Source: Halocaridina rubra (lineage: Eukaryota; Arthropoda; Malacostraca; Decapoda; Atyidae). From it: 64,000 bases of DNA. Numbering within the stretch: the stretch's first letter is position 1; every line of letters begins with the position of its first letter. The stretch is from positions 62,001 through 126,000 of the forward strand of contig JAXCGZ010003877.1 in NCBI GenBank assembly GCA_037179515.1. Reading direction: 5' to 3'. Under the pieces are notes generated by a model. The model did no database searches. It worked only from the letters and a program-made list of their open reading frames with translations, and was not told where the DNA came from. This document shows positions 51,541 to 62,868 of this stretch, piece after piece. The position numbers and the translations under genes are program-made.

Positions 51541-52935
51541 TCAACTTATTAGATCAGCAAGGTCATTGTCCTTGACATGAACATGTTTGGCAGTGAATTT
51601 GAAAGGATTCAGGTACAATGCCCACCTTTTCGGGCGAGGATTTAGCTTGTCTGCAGTCTGTAAATATAAGAGAGGTCGGGGGTCGGTTCTCAGTGTAAAA
51701 TGTTGGCCATACAGATGGACTTCAAATTTCTTTATGGCCCAATATACAGCTAGAGCTTCCTTCTCCACGGTGGAGTAATTTCGCTCTGCAGGGCGAAGCC
51801 TGCAGCTTGCATATCGCACTGGAGCTACTTCTGCTGAGTTGTCTGATCGGGCTTGCAAGAGCACGGCACCCAGGCCTTCATCTGAGGCGTTAGTCTGCAA
51901 GATAAATGGAAAATCAGGGTTTACCAGTTGTAATACTGGCTCACCCGCCAATGCTTCTCGGAGCTTGAAAAATGCTCTCTCCGCTTCATCTGTCCATTGG
52001 ACAGGGGAGGTTTTACCTTGCTTTGAGGAGGTCATTTGCTGCAAAGGGGCAGCGATAGTATTAAAGTGTGGAATGAACCATTGGTAGTAGCCTACACTAC
52101 CCAGGAATGATCTCAGTTGAGTGACAGTAGCAGGTTTCTCCATATCCTTAATAGCTTGTACCCTGTCATGTAAAGGGGACATAACTCCTTCTCCAACCAT
52201 GTGGCCGAGATACTGCAATTGTGTGAAACCAATCTCACATTTGGAAGGCTTTAAATGAAGTCCATGCTGGTTCAGACGAGTGAGAACTCTGCGGAGAGTT
52301 TCAAGGTGCGATGACCAATCCTGAGAATGCACCAGGAAGTCGTCTATAAAGCATGAAACATTGTCAAGATGCTGTAGTACTATCCTTATGAGTTTGGTGA
52401 AGCAGCCAGGGGCATTTAACATACCAAAAGGCATGACCCTGAACTGGTATAGACCGTATCTTGTGGAAAAGGCTGTTAAAGGCTTGGTAGTCTCGCTCAG
52501 CAGGACTTGCCAAAATCCTCTGGCCAGATCCAACTTGGACAGGTAACGGTCTTGGGAGAGCAACGAGAAAATATGCTCGGCGTCAGCAATGAGCTGTCCA
52601 TCAAAGATGGTACGGGAGTTAAGCTTACGACAGTCAATGCAGAACCTGTGACTGCCATCTCGCTTACGCACTGCCAGTAACAGCGAACACCAAGGCGAAA
52701 TGCTCTTTTCAACTATTCCGAGGCGGACCCAAGTGTCAAGATCTTCCTTCAGCCGTACGGACAGCTGGTGGGGAAGACCATAGGAATACCAAAATGGCTC
52801 TGGCTCAGTCAATCTGACATGATGCTCAAGGGTAGTGGTAATGCTTGGGAGGTCGTTGAAGACGTTCTCATAGTCCTCTAATAGCTTGTTCGGCTGTTCC
52901 CGTTGACTCGGTTGCAGTCTGGAGTAATAATGCAA
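51541..52935 (-). pseudogene. Gmr1-like RT-RNase H, copy 2
   Basis: 464 open codons carrying RT (KLDLARGFWQVLL, FRVMPFGMLNAPGCF, FIDD in SCFIDDFLVHS) and RNase H (FILQTNASDEGLGAVLLQ, with the first catalytic Asp changed to Asn relative to copy 1; LRTDPRPLLYL, with His changed to Pro). A nonsense change at 51541-51543 removes the last residues present in copy 1. A 1-base deletion near 52924 separates this frame from the upstream linker. Dead, but closely related to copy 1. Confidence 0.85.
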
Positions 52936-55240
52936 TTACTCACACTTTTCTTTCGATGTGTGGGAACGGCAAGATCCTTACCATCATCAAAAGCTAAGCT
53001 TAAGTCTTCAATTGCGAGGGCGGTGGCTGCGGCCAAAGGGGCTTCTTCCGAAAAACTCCACTCCCTTAAGTCTGTCTCCACTGCAAGGGTGGAGTATTCC
53101 AATAAAGGAGGTAAGGGGTGGCTATAATGGAGCACCTGTGTTGCTGCAGCCTCGAAGGTTCTGTTGATGCTGAGGGCATTTATAGGGGTTGCTGAGAGTG
53201 CCAGCGCAGGATCCCTGTGGGCCTCCAAGTCTTCACAATAAAGCTTCAGCTGGTTAATGTGGTATTTCCGGTTATTGCCACCAACATTTAGCACATAATT
53301 GTCAGGGGTCACCCGGTGTACCAGAGTGTATGTCCTTTCCTGCGTAGCATTAGCTTACGGGTATCTGTTGGAAGAAGTAACAGACCTCGATCTCCGGGTG
53401 TCAGAGCACAACGCCGGGCACACCTGTCAAAGAGGAGCTTGGCAGTGTGCTGGTGACCCTTAATGGCTAATTGTGCAGTTTTCCAAGCCTTTTTGAGGTG
53501 AGACAAAAAATTCAAAATATACTCATGGACGTCCCTATCGTCATCTTCGATGGTAGGTGAATCCCAATATTCCGCCAAGAATTCAACTGCGCCTCTGACC
53601 TTATGACCATAAATCAGCTCGAAAGGCAAGTATCCATTAGTGTCGTGGGGCGTGTCTCTGAAGGAGAAAAGTGCAGCAGGGACGTACTTGTCCCACTGCC
53701 TAGGTATATCTATCACTAGCTTGCGCAAACATCGCTTCAATGTTCCATTGTAGCGTTCGCATGCTCCATTTGATTGGGCATGATAGACACTCATACCAAT
53801 GTGCTTCATTTCTAAAAGGTTACAGAAATCCTCGAAGTGCCTACTTGTAAACTGACTTCCATTGTCAGAAGTGTCCTGCTCAGGAAAGCCAACCCTGGAG
53901 CAGATTTCAAATAGGGCATGACCGACTGCTTCAGTCGTGATAGAAGACAGTGGCACTGCATCTGGGTACCTTGTTGCCAGGTCGACGTATACAAGGAGGA
54001 ACTGTTTCCCCATGGACGAAGCTGGATTAATGGGACCTAATATGTCAATAGCGACCTTGGAAAATGGCTCCATTGAGAGCTTAGTTGTCTCCATGGGAAC
54101 TTTCGGTACCAGTGCCGTAGAGGTGGATTGATAGACAGGACAGGAGCCCACATATCTGTCTACCTCGGCGTACATGTTTGGCCATGCAAATGCCTTCCGA
54201 AGGACGTGCTGAGTTTTTGCTTTGCCTCTGTGTCCACTCAGAGGTAAATGGTGTGCCACATACATAGCCTGGCGGCGCAATGAAGCGGGCACCACCTACG
54301 AAGTACTCCATCTTCAAGGGTGTAAGTGATCTGGCCTCCTCCTCTCACTGTGAAGGTCCTTCCCTCAGTGGCCTGCTGCATCCAGCGTTTGAGGCTTGGG
54401 CAATCTTGCTGCAATTTGGCAAAGTCTGGACGGGACTTCAATGGCTCTAGAGGTGCATCATCTGGTAAAGGAGGGGGAAACTCTCCGCGTTCCACATTAC
54501 ATGTACTAACTGCAGCAGACTCAACGGAGTCAGTTGGAGAATCGTCCAAATTCTTGGCATCGAGGCCAGGAGTTGCTGCTGAAATGGCTTCATGTGACTT
54601 CCCCCAAGTGAAGTTATAACGAGAAATATCCTTATGGTAGAGGTCGGCCTGGAAAATAGGAACTAGGTTCATTGCACGACCCAGCAAGACAGGGTACATA
54701 AGCCCAATCATTGCCACAGCTGGGGCTTTTCCCTTGTAGTATTTGCAATCCAGGTTAATGACACAGCAGCATTGTATTTGGGGGTGTTCCTTCAGCAACC
54801 CGCACACGAACGACTTTGCCGGTAAACTCTTCATCCCTGACGAATCTCTCGTCAACAAATATGCCATTGGCCCCTGTGTCGAGGGCTATCTCAACTTCCA
54901 CACCATTTATAGTTCCTAGACATTTTGGGATCACCTGCGGTTTACCACATTCGGTGAATTCCATATTAGCAAGTTTGTACGTAGGTTTCTCGGCGTTATC
55001 CTCAGTGGCCCTTTCTGGCCTTATTTCTACAGCATGGGCCAAAGGCGTGGCTGGACAGCTATGCGGGCCGCCGCTGTGTGAGGGAGCATGGTGGCTCTTA
55101 GAGTTTGGCTGAAAACCCTGGGAAGGAGGAGCAGAGTAATGGCCTTTGCCTCTGAACTGCTGAGGCTTAGGTCTTACTGAGTTATCCTTCTTGAGTGTGG
55201 GTGCATGGCCGTAATAAGGCTTTGGAGTGTGGAGGAGCGA
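52878..55240 (-). pseudogene. Gmr1-like protease-integrase, copy 2
   Basis: Order on the element strand: protease (ALDTGANG near 54890), linker, integrase zinc finger (HHLPLSGHRG; CPVYQ has lost the second Cys), catalytic core (KVAIDILGP, SDNGSQFTS, SNGACERYNG), then the linker that precedes RT. Compared with copy 1 there is an extra G near 54783, a 37-base deletion near 54297 and a 1-base deletion near 53328. The integrase-before-RT order is therefore seen independently here. The protease frame opens upstream of 55174 and overlaps the end of Gag in another frame. Confidence 0.82.
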
Positions 55241-56187
55241 GGATGTGAGTTCTGCGAGGGGCCCTTGTGCTTCCCGTTCCTATGATCTCCTTTCTGGTGA
55301 ATATCATGGCTTCCTGCGGGGGAGATACAACTCTGAGGACGAACCTTGGAATCGGCCCTTCTTGCCCTCATAAAATTACAGAGACGTACTCCAGGCTGGT
55401 TGTGCTGGAGGTACTCATCCACAGCGGCTAAACTTTTCTCGTAGTTGATCTCATCCTTAAGCTGAGTCCTTACATATGCAACAACATCTGGAGGAAGTTC
55501 ATTGGCAATTGCATCAAACATGAAGAACGCATACAACCTCTCTTGAGGACACTTTGCAACCCGTAACCAATCATTAAAGAGGCGAGCCTTGCATTTGCCA
55601 AAGGTACTACAGTTCTCCTCCTTCAATGGGAAAGCAGAAATATACCTAGCACGACACTCAGCTGGTGAAAGGTTCTGTGAGGCCAGGAGTGTGCTTTTAA
55701 CTTTCTCATAGTCCCTCAGTTGCATTTGGTCGAGTTCATTGATCAGGGCGAGCAGACGGGATGGCATGGAGGCGAGCAGCCAACGACTCTTCTCAGCCTC
55801 TGTGCCTTCGCTAACTGCCGCAAGACTTTCGAAAGAGCGGATGTAAGTATCAAGCGGTTGCCTGCCGTCGTCTTCGTATTTCTGTATTGGGGAGGGCCTC
55901 TCACGAGGCTGGTCTCCATTTCCAGTTGAAGGACCACTGTCTGGGAATCCCGCTCGAAGCCAAGCAAGCGCAAGCTCATGTTCACGTTGTGCTTGTGCCT
56001 CATCACTTGCTCTCTTCTCCAGCTTATCTTGGTGTTCAACCATCTTCTCATGAACCCATTCGAAGAGCTTCTGCCCTGGGGAAAGACCGTATCTCTCACC
56101 CCTAGCAATCATTATGCCCAGGTAACGCTCCTCATCGAATGTTTCGATGGTTTCCATGTTTGTTTCCTGTGACTGCCTGCTTTCCAT
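55174..56187 (-). CDS. Gmr1-like Gag with SCAN-like capsid region
   Basis: 337 codons from an ATG at 56187. Residues 20-110 are charged and helical; residues 110-170 (DTYIRSFESLAAV) are capsid-like. About residues 180-265 follow the pattern of a SCAN domain: CRARYISAF, then FNDWLRVAKCPQERLYAFFM, then ELPPDVVAYVRTQ and SLAAVDEYL. The family forms the particle shell that packages element RNA. I see no CCHC knuckle. The frame ends at TAA 55174, while an overlapping frame continues into protease with Gag-tail-like composition, so a frameshift near 55220 (mutational or programmed) is likely. Identity as Gag rests on position and capsid pattern. Confidence 0.75.
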   Translation of the reverse strand: MESRQSQETNMETIETFDEERYLGIMIARGERYGLSPGQKLFEWVHEKMVEHQDKLEKRASDEAQAQREHELALAWLRAGFPDSGPSTGNGDQPRERPSPIQKYEDDGRQPLDTYIRSFESLAAVSEGTEAEKSRWLLASMPSRLLALINELDQMQLRDYEKVKSTLLASQNLSPAECRARYISAFPLKEENCSTFGKCKARLFNDWLRVAKCPQERLYAFFMFDAIANELPPDVVAYVRTQLKDEINYEKSLAAVDEYLQHNQPGVRLCNFMRARRADSKVRPQSCISPAGSHDIHQKGDHRNGKHKGPSQNSHPRSSTLQSLITAMHPHSRRITQ

Positions 56188-56359
56188 GGTGGTTTCCTAA
56201 ACAGTCAATAACGAAGTGCCAAAACCAACCTTAAAAAACAAATCTCTACAATAGTAGAAAAAAATGAAAAAGAGCCACACAACACCGAGGAGAGAAAAAA
56301 AATAAAATTCAACACCACAGTTCAAACTTAAACGTAAAAGTGATCTCAAATCCTCACCA

Positions 56360-56800
56360 TAAAAGTGACTCAAAATACAATCAAGTGCAACAGCAGCAAA
56401 ATGTTGCAAAAACAGTGCATGAAACACTGGTAATGCAGAATGGCAGTCATGCCTGCTTAACAGGAATATGCTGTTAAGCATGAAAAGAATGAGCATGAAA
56501 TGAAAGGAATGAGCAAAACAATCAAGAGCAACAGCAACAAAATGTTGCAAAACAGTGCATGAAACACTGGTAATACAGGATGGCAGTCGTGCCTGCTTAA
56601 CAGCAATATGTGGCAGTTCCTGCAGTTGTGATGCAAATGAAAGGAATGAGCAACACAATCATGTGCAACAGCAACAAAATGTTGTAAAGCAGTGCATGAA
56701 ACACTGGTAATATAGGATAGCAGTCCTGCCTGCTTAACAGCAATATGTGGCAGTACCTGCAGTTATGGTGCAAATGAAAGGAATAAGCAACAACGAATTT
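56360..56800 (-). repeat. 140-bp tandem repeat in the Gmr1-like leader
   Basis: Three units and a partial one. CAACAAAATGTTGCAAAACA, GTGCATGAAACACTGGTAAT and GGCAGTCGTGCCTGCTTAAC recur near 56391, 56534 and 56670. The segment lies upstream of Gag on the element strand. Confidence 0.88.
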
Positions 56801-57316
56801 TACCGACTAGCACCCAGTGCCAGAGAATACAAACAAGTACAGTATAGCGGTCGTGCCTTCGTATGAGCGCGTATATGGCAGTACCCACAAATAAAACGTC
56901 GTAAGTAAAATTCTGGAGTGTTGCCAAAAGGGCACAGATCCTATGCAAAATACACCAAAGTTAAGCAAACGGCTTACTAGGCAGCCAGATTACACATGTC
57001 TACTAGTAATGACAAAATTTATTTTCAAGTGACAACTCAGACACATGAAAGGCTTAGCCAAGGCTCGATAAATGACACCAAAGTTTTTCTTCCCAATCTA
57101 TGAGCAGTCAATGCTTGAATATAAAACACAATTTTAAGCAAAAATACTTAATATGCTTACTCCCAATTCCTAAATCCCAAGGAAATATAAACAATTCTTA
57201 ATAAGTATCACCCTTTAATGGATATATAAAACACAAATGCTTTAAAACTCAATCTTATCACTCAAATAAATGAAATTTTAAATAACACGTCTTCTCGTCA
57301 TGAAAGATTTCTTAAG
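56801..57316. other. Remainder of the Gmr1-like leader
   Basis: No ORF or repeat recognised. It is placed in the element because it lies between the leader repeats and the LINE junction. The 5' LTR was not found in it. Confidence 0.4.
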
Positions 57317-59945
57317 TCTGCTCATAAGCGAAAGGATTCAAGTCGAAGAAATAAACTTGGCTATAGAAAGTGAGTTCAAGGAATTTCTTGTTGCTCGCAT
57401 AAATACTGGGTCAGAGAGCATTATAATAACTGTTGTATACAACCCACCAAGGAACCAAATTAGGCTTGAAGTTTATGAGGAAAGTCATATAGGTACTATT
57501 GAAGTCATAAACTCAGTTGTTAACATGGCACGGGAAAAAAAATGTAGGATTCTGATTATGGGAGACTTTAATCATAAAGAGATAGATTGGATAAATCTTG
57601 ACCCACACAGTGGTGAGGACTCATTCGGGGCAAGATTCCTAGATTGCGTACAAGGGAATTTCCTACACCAACATGTAATGGAACCAACAAGGGCCAGGGG
57701 TGGGGATGAGCCATCACTACTTGATCTAGTGTTCACAGATAATGTGTTGGATATTGAAAAAATTGAGTATGAACCACCAATTGGAAAGAGTGACCACTGT
57801 GTGTTGTTGATGGAGTATATCATTGAAGATATTCTTCCTGAGAGTACAGGCACTGAGGACATGAGGAGGAACTATCCAAAAGGCGATTACATCAAAATGA
57901 ATGAGCTTTTTGCAGTTATTGACTGGAGAACCTTATTTTACAACAAATCTGTACAAGAAATGTATGACATCTTTTGTGAGAAATATGGGAAGATAGTAGA
58001 TTGCTGCATACCTGTCACCAAAGTAGGTGTAATTCATGCCAGAGAGAAATGGTTCGATAATGGGTGTAAAAGAGCTAAGGAGTGGAGAGACAAATGCTGG
58101 AAAAGGTATAGGAGGAGAAAAAACATAAATGCCTGGCAAACCTACAAAAGAGCAAGAAATGACTACCTAAGTAAAAGGAGAGAGGCAGAGAGAGACTATG
58201 AGAGGGACATCACCAGGAAGGCTAAAGAAAATCCCAAGCTTTTCCACAGCTTTATCAGAGGAAAACTGAAGGTAAAAGAACAGGTTTTAAGGCTAAAGAG
58301 AGCGGATGGAAGCATCACTGAGACGGATGAAGAGATCTGCAAAGAATTGAACAAGGAGTTTCAGTCAGTATTTACAGTAGAAAATACCCCACCCCCTCAG
58401 ATTGCAGTGATAGAAGCTCAAGGGCCGGTATTAGAGAACATCAACCTTACAGCCACAGAGGTATGCAAAGCGCTGATGGATTTAGATGTTCATAAAGCTA
58501 CAGGTCCTGATGACATATCCCCTCATGTGCTTAAAAAATGCGCAAACACAATATCAGTGGCACTAAGTATCATATTTAAGGAGTCACTGGAGTCGGGGGA
58601 GATTCCAAGATGCTGGAAACAAGCAAATGTGATACCTATCTTCAAAAAGGGAAGGAGGGATACGGCTCTGAACTATAGACCAGTTTCCTTGACCAGCATA
58701 GTTTGCAAAGTTATGGAGAAACTACTAAGGAAACATATCTCTCTTCACTTGGAATCCTTCAACTTTTTGTCAGTGAGGCAACATGGCTTCAGAGAAGGTA
58801 GATCAACAGTAACAAACTTATTAGAATTTTATGATGAGGTATGCCAAATCTTACAGGAAAGAGAGGGCTGGGCAGATTGCATATTCCTAGACTTCCAGAA
58901 AGCGTTTGACACTGTTCCACATGGGAGACTTATTAAGAAGCTGCAATCAATGGCTAGAATAGGTGGAAATATTTTGGAATGGATAAAAACTTACTTAGAA
59001 GGAAGGGAACAGAGGGTTAGAGTAAGACACTCAGTGTCTGAATGGAGAAGAGTTAGTAGTGGAGTTCCACAGGGTTCAGTTTTAGGGCCACTTTTGTTCC
59101 TTGTATATGTAAATGACCTACCAGAGTCTGTAAATTCATTCATGAATATGTTTGCAGATGATGCAAAGATTGTGAAGAAAGTAAAAAACGAGAACAATGG
59201 TAGAGAACTTCAGGAGGATCTAAATAATCTGCATGAGTGGTCAGAAAAGTGGCTAATGAAATTCAATACTTCAAAATGTAAGGTAATGAGAATGGGTACA
59301 AGTGCAAGAAGGCCCAAGCTTGACTACTCGGTGGCTGGAGTACAACTTCAAGAGACAGAAAATGAGAGAGATCTAGGAGTAAACATACTGGCAGATTTGT
59401 CTCCAGAAATACATATAAATGGCATAGTAAGGGCAGCATGTGCATTCTTATCAAATGTAAGGGTAGCCTTCAGGCACATGGACAAGGAAATGTTCAGAAA
59501 TATTTATGTAACCTATGTGAGGCCAAAACTGGAATATGCAGCCCCCTTTTGGAATCCGCACTTGAAAAAGCACATAGCTAAGCTTGAAAAAGTTCAAAGA
59601 CATGCCACGAAACTGGTGCCAGAAATACGCAATCTCAGTTATGATGAGAGGCTGAGGGAATTAGACTTACCATCACTTGAAGCTAGAAGAGTGAGGGGGG
59701 ATATGGTGACAGTCTTTAAATTCCTTCATGGTTATGATAGAGTGGATAGGGATCGATATTTTGATATGGCTGGCTCTAGAACTAGAGGTCATAGTTTGAA
59801 GCTTGGTAAGAAAACTTCTTTGCAGGATGTAAGGAAATACTTTTTCAGTGTAAGAGTAGTTGATAATTGGAAGTGGCTAAGCGAGGAGGTAGTTAATGCT
59901 ATCTCAATCCATAGTTTTAAGGACAGGTATGACAAGTATCACTAA
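57300..59945 (+). CDS. CR1-like LINE ORF2: endonuclease-RT
   Basis: 881 codons, uninterrupted. The ATG at 57300 belongs to flanking DNA; LINE homology starts at LLISERIQVEE about six codons in. Endonuclease: VVYNPP, IMGDFNHKEIDW, LLDLVFTDN and KSDHCVLL; the N-terminal third is missing. RT: ATGPDDISPHVLKK, NYRPVSLTS, QHGFREGRST, LDFQKAFDTVPH, VPQGSVLGPLLFLVYVND and FADD (MFADDAKIV). The C-terminal domain includes SYDERLRELDLPSLEARR. The enzyme nicks DNA and reverse transcribes LINE RNA at the nick. CR1/L2-group assignment rests on the C-terminal region and the 14-bp tail. Not expected to be active, because of the endonuclease truncation. Confidence 0.88.
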   Translation: MKDFLSLLISERIQVEEINLAIESEFKEFLVARINTGSESIIITVVYNPPRNQIRLEVYEESHIGTIEVINSVVNMAREKKCRILIMGDFNHKEIDWINLDPHSGEDSFGARFLDCVQGNFLHQHVMEPTRARGGDEPSLLDLVFTDNVLDIEKIEYEPPIGKSDHCVLLMEYIIEDILPESTGTEDMRRNYPKGDYIKMNELFAVIDWRTLFYNKSVQEMYDIFCEKYGKIVDCCIPVTKVGVIHAREKWFDNGCKRAKEWRDKCWKRYRRRKNINAWQTYKRARNDYLSKRREAERDYERDITRKAKENPKLFHSFIRGKLKVKEQVLRLKRADGSITETDEEICKELNKEFQSVFTVENTPPPQIAVIEAQGPVLENINLTATEVCKALMDLDVHKATGPDDISPHVLKKCANTISVALSIIFKESLESGEIPRCWKQANVIPIFKKGRRDTALNYRPVSLTSIVCKVMEKLLRKHISLHLESFNFLSVRQHGFREGRSTVTNLLEFYDEVCQILQEREGWADCIFLDFQKAFDTVPHGRLIKKLQSMARIGGNILEWIKTYLEGREQRVRVRHSVSEWRRVSSGVPQGSVLGPLLFLVYVNDLPESVNSFMNMFADDAKIVKKVKNENNGRELQEDLNNLHEWSEKWLMKFNTSKCKVMRMGTSARRPKLDYSVAGVQLQETENERDLGVNILADLSPEIHINGIVRAACAFLSNVRVAFRHMDKEMFRNIYVTYVRPKLEYAAPFWNPHLKKHIAKLEKVQRHATKLVPEIRNLSYDERLRELDLPSLEARRVRGDMVTVFKFLHGYDRVDRDRYFDMAGSRTRGHSLKLGKKTSLQDVRKYFFSVRVVDNWKWLSEEVVNAISIHSFKDRYDKYH

Positions 59946-60035
59946 GTCTAAAATGGAACCGATCAGGAGACGGGAAGATACGAGCTTTGGGCTCTTTCCC
60001 GTAAACACTATTAGGTAATCACAATTAGGTAATCA
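57317..60035 (+). mobile_element. CR1-like LINE, long copy
   Basis: Starts within the endonuclease (CTGCTCATAAGCGAAAGG) and ends with two 14-bp tail units (ATTAGGTAATCACA). It lies in the leader of Gmr1-like copy 2. The missing endonuclease start is represented by the inverted piece at 10107-10526. Confidence 0.9.
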
Positions 60036-60213
60036 CATAATCTCATGTAGATTTCCTGAAATTTTGTTTACCACTTGGGAAACAAGAAAATATTAGTTAC
60101 CGTAATTAATCTTGAAAATAAAAAAAATTTCTGATCCGCAACGTCTCTAGCGATAACATTTTTGTGTGCAGCCTAAGATTCATTCATTTCAGTAATCGAG
60201 CTAATGGTAATCG
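60036..60213. other. Spacer between two LINEs
   Basis: About 180 bases with no match to other parts of the window that I can see. It may be the remainder of the Gypsy leader or older flanking DNA. Confidence 0.35.
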
Positions 60214-60474
60214 TCATAGTCATAGTCATAGATTTTATTGCCAAATATTTAGAATACATACATGAATAAATATATACATTATATTCAGAGGCACTAGCCT
60301 GCTGAGCAAGAGCTCCTTGGAAGGCAGTTTAATATACATTTCACATAATTTGAAGTCTGACGGCAATAGTTAACAAAAGCTCCAATATAGCAATCTCATA
60401 CTTATCTTGTATTAAAACAAAACAGTAGCCTGACCTTAACCTGGACTTAATGAAACACAATACTGTATTAATTA

Positions 60475-62868
60475 TTAATCAACAGCTGCTTGATTTTGAC
60501 TAGTAAATAAATGCTGTTTGAGTTTCTTTTTAAATAAAGTTGTGCCAGTTATTGTTTTTAAATCTTCTGGTAATGCATTCCAATATTTTGGGCCAAAACA
60601 GTGAATAGAAAATTTGTACAAGGTTGTTCTCGGCTGTGGACATATCATATTTATATTACCTCTGGTTCCATGGTTGTGTTGAATAAATCTCAATAATTTT
60701 CTGTTATCATTAACATCACTATGTATAATAATAAGACAGAAATATTGTATTAAGTAATTAAATTTAAGCAAGTTTAGCTCCTTGAATAAAGAGGAAGTTG
60801 AGTCATATTTTCTACTATATGTAATAGTTCTGATCAGTCTTTTCTGAGTTGCAAATACATCCCTTACAATTGACGGCCAAGTACAACCCCAGATGGACAA
60901 ACAGTATATAATATGAGGATAACACAGGGAATAGTATATGCTTTTTAAGGCCTCATTTGTCAGGTTATGGCGAATCTTATACAAAATTCCACACGTCTTG
61001 GATAGTTTTGAGCAGACAGATTGAATATGATATTTCCAACTTAAATTTTCATCAATGATTACTCCCAAAAATTTCTTACAAGCAACTCTTTTAACTTCAT
61101 ACCCATTCATAATAACTTGACCAATATTGTGTACTACAGATTTATTTTGAAATAAGATATTGTCAGTTTTGGAAACATTTAGCTTTAATTTATTAACAGA
61201 GACCCAGTTGTTTATTTTTTCTAGTTCACTATTTAGATCAGAATGCAGGTGGTCAAGGTTATTATCATGCAAGAGAAGGTTGGTGTCATCTGCATAAAGA
61301 ATATATTTGAATTTATTACTAGCATTGGAAATATCATTTATATAAACTAAAAATAACAATAGGCCCAGTATTGATCCCTGTGGTACTCCCCTCTCAATAG
61401 TTTGCATCAAAGATGCTTTCCCATTACAATATGCAGCTTGTTTTCTTTTTTTCAAGTAGCTCTTAAATAACTGTAATGGTGTTCCCCTAATACCCACACA
61501 AGTTAGTTTTTCTATTAGTGTATCATGGTCTAATGAGTCAAATGCTTTGGACAAGTCTAGGAAAACCCCTGCAACAAAGTTTTTATTTTCCAAATCTTGA
61601 TAAACATCACTTGTAAAGTTCATTATTGCTTTTTCAGTGGTCTTATTATTATGGAATCCGTATTGATTTTTTGATAATAGGTTGAACTTTTCAAGGAATT
61701 CTTTTAGTCTGTGAACAATCGCTTTTTCAAACACTTTACTTAAGGACGGTAAGATTGATATAGGTCTATAGTTATTTTCATCATCCACAGTGCCTGACTT
61801 AAATATAGGTATTACTTTTGCACTTTTTAGTTTGTCTGGAAAACATCCTTGCTGAAAACATAGATTGATTATGTGGGTAAGTGGGGTACCAATGTAATGG
61901 GCAGTGACCTGGAGTAGTTTTGATGGAATTTCATCATATCCCGACGCTGTATTTGGTTTTAAGGTTTTTATATATTTAGTGACTTCCTCCCTTGTTACAG
62001 GATACAAGTAAAACGAAAAGTCTGGTGGATTATTAAGAAACTGTCGGTGTGAGTTTTGTTGAACATTTTGTTGTTCCTGTGTTTGTTGTGCTATAGCTAA
62101 GAAATGATTGTTAAAGATATTAGCAGTGTGGTCATTATCGTTTTTTAATTTGATTTCCTTGGAATGATTAATTTGTTTTCGTCCCATTAGGCTGTTTATT
62201 GTATTCCAGGTGGACTTGCTGTTTCCTTGTTCCTTCTTAAGCTTATCCTGAAAATATCTAGTTTTTGCAGCTCGGAGTAGTGTTACTAATTTGTTCCAGT
62301 AAGCTTTATATCTGGTTCCAAAAGACAAAGGCCATTTTGATGCAAGCCTTTCTAATCGGTGTTTTGCTTTGATACTATTTTTTAATCCTGCAGTTATGTG
62401 TGGGCATCTGTTGTTTTTATTATTTACAGTCGATTTTCTTAGAGGAGAGCAGTCTAGAAATTTATCTCTAATTGTACAGTGAAATTTATTAAAAGCTTCA
62501 TTTGCATTATTTAGGTCTATAATATGTTGCCATTTTTCATGTGATATATCTCTAGTAAATTTAGCTATGTTATAATCAGAGTAATGTCTTTTTTCTACAT
62601 ATGCATCAAATTTATGTTCTTTTTTAAACTGGGAGTATACTGCGAAATGATCTGTTATGTCTGTGTACACTATGTAATTACTTATGTTGTCTTCAAGATT
62701 TGTGGTCCAGATATGATCGATTAGAGATGCACTATTTTCAGTTACTCTCGTAGGTTTAGTAGTTATTGGAAAGCAGCCACGTGAATGCATTAAGTTTATG
62801 AAATCAGATACTCTTTGATCATTTATTTTGAACAAATCTAAGTTCCAATCACCGAATAAATAAATAGT
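60475..62868 (-). pseudogene. LINE ORF2, main RT frame
   Basis: Open from just after a TAA at 62869-62871 to 60475. It begins within the endonuclease (FGDWNLDLF, then LIDHIWTTN and TDHFAVYSQF). RT: TASGYDEIPSKLLQ, NYRPISILPSLSKVFEK, QYGFHNNKTTEKA, LDLSKAFDSLDHDTLIEKL, RGVPQGSILGLLLFLVYIND and the catalytic YADD in ILYADDTNLLL. The C-terminal part includes LFKELNLLKFNYLIQYF and FGPKYWNALPEDLK. Nearly 800 codons without interruption suggest it is fairly young. The TAA upstream is in the same frame, so one substitution separates it from the rest of the endonuclease. Confidence 0.85.

Larger units (their letters stand above)
48772..57316 (-). mobile_element. Gmr1-like Ty3/Gypsy element, copy 2
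   Basis: The fullest copy of the family. Reading on the minus strand from the right: leader with 140-bp tandem repeats, Gag, protease, integrase, RT, RNase H, 3' untranslated stretch, purine-rich tract and a complete 3' LTR. The right end is interrupted by a CR1-like LINE at about 57317, so the 5' LTR is not in view. Confidence 0.85.

Noticed and set aside
57300..57317. ATG at 57300 as the native LINE ORF2 start
   Set aside because: The first codons are not LINE sequence; homology begins at about 57317, within the endonuclease.
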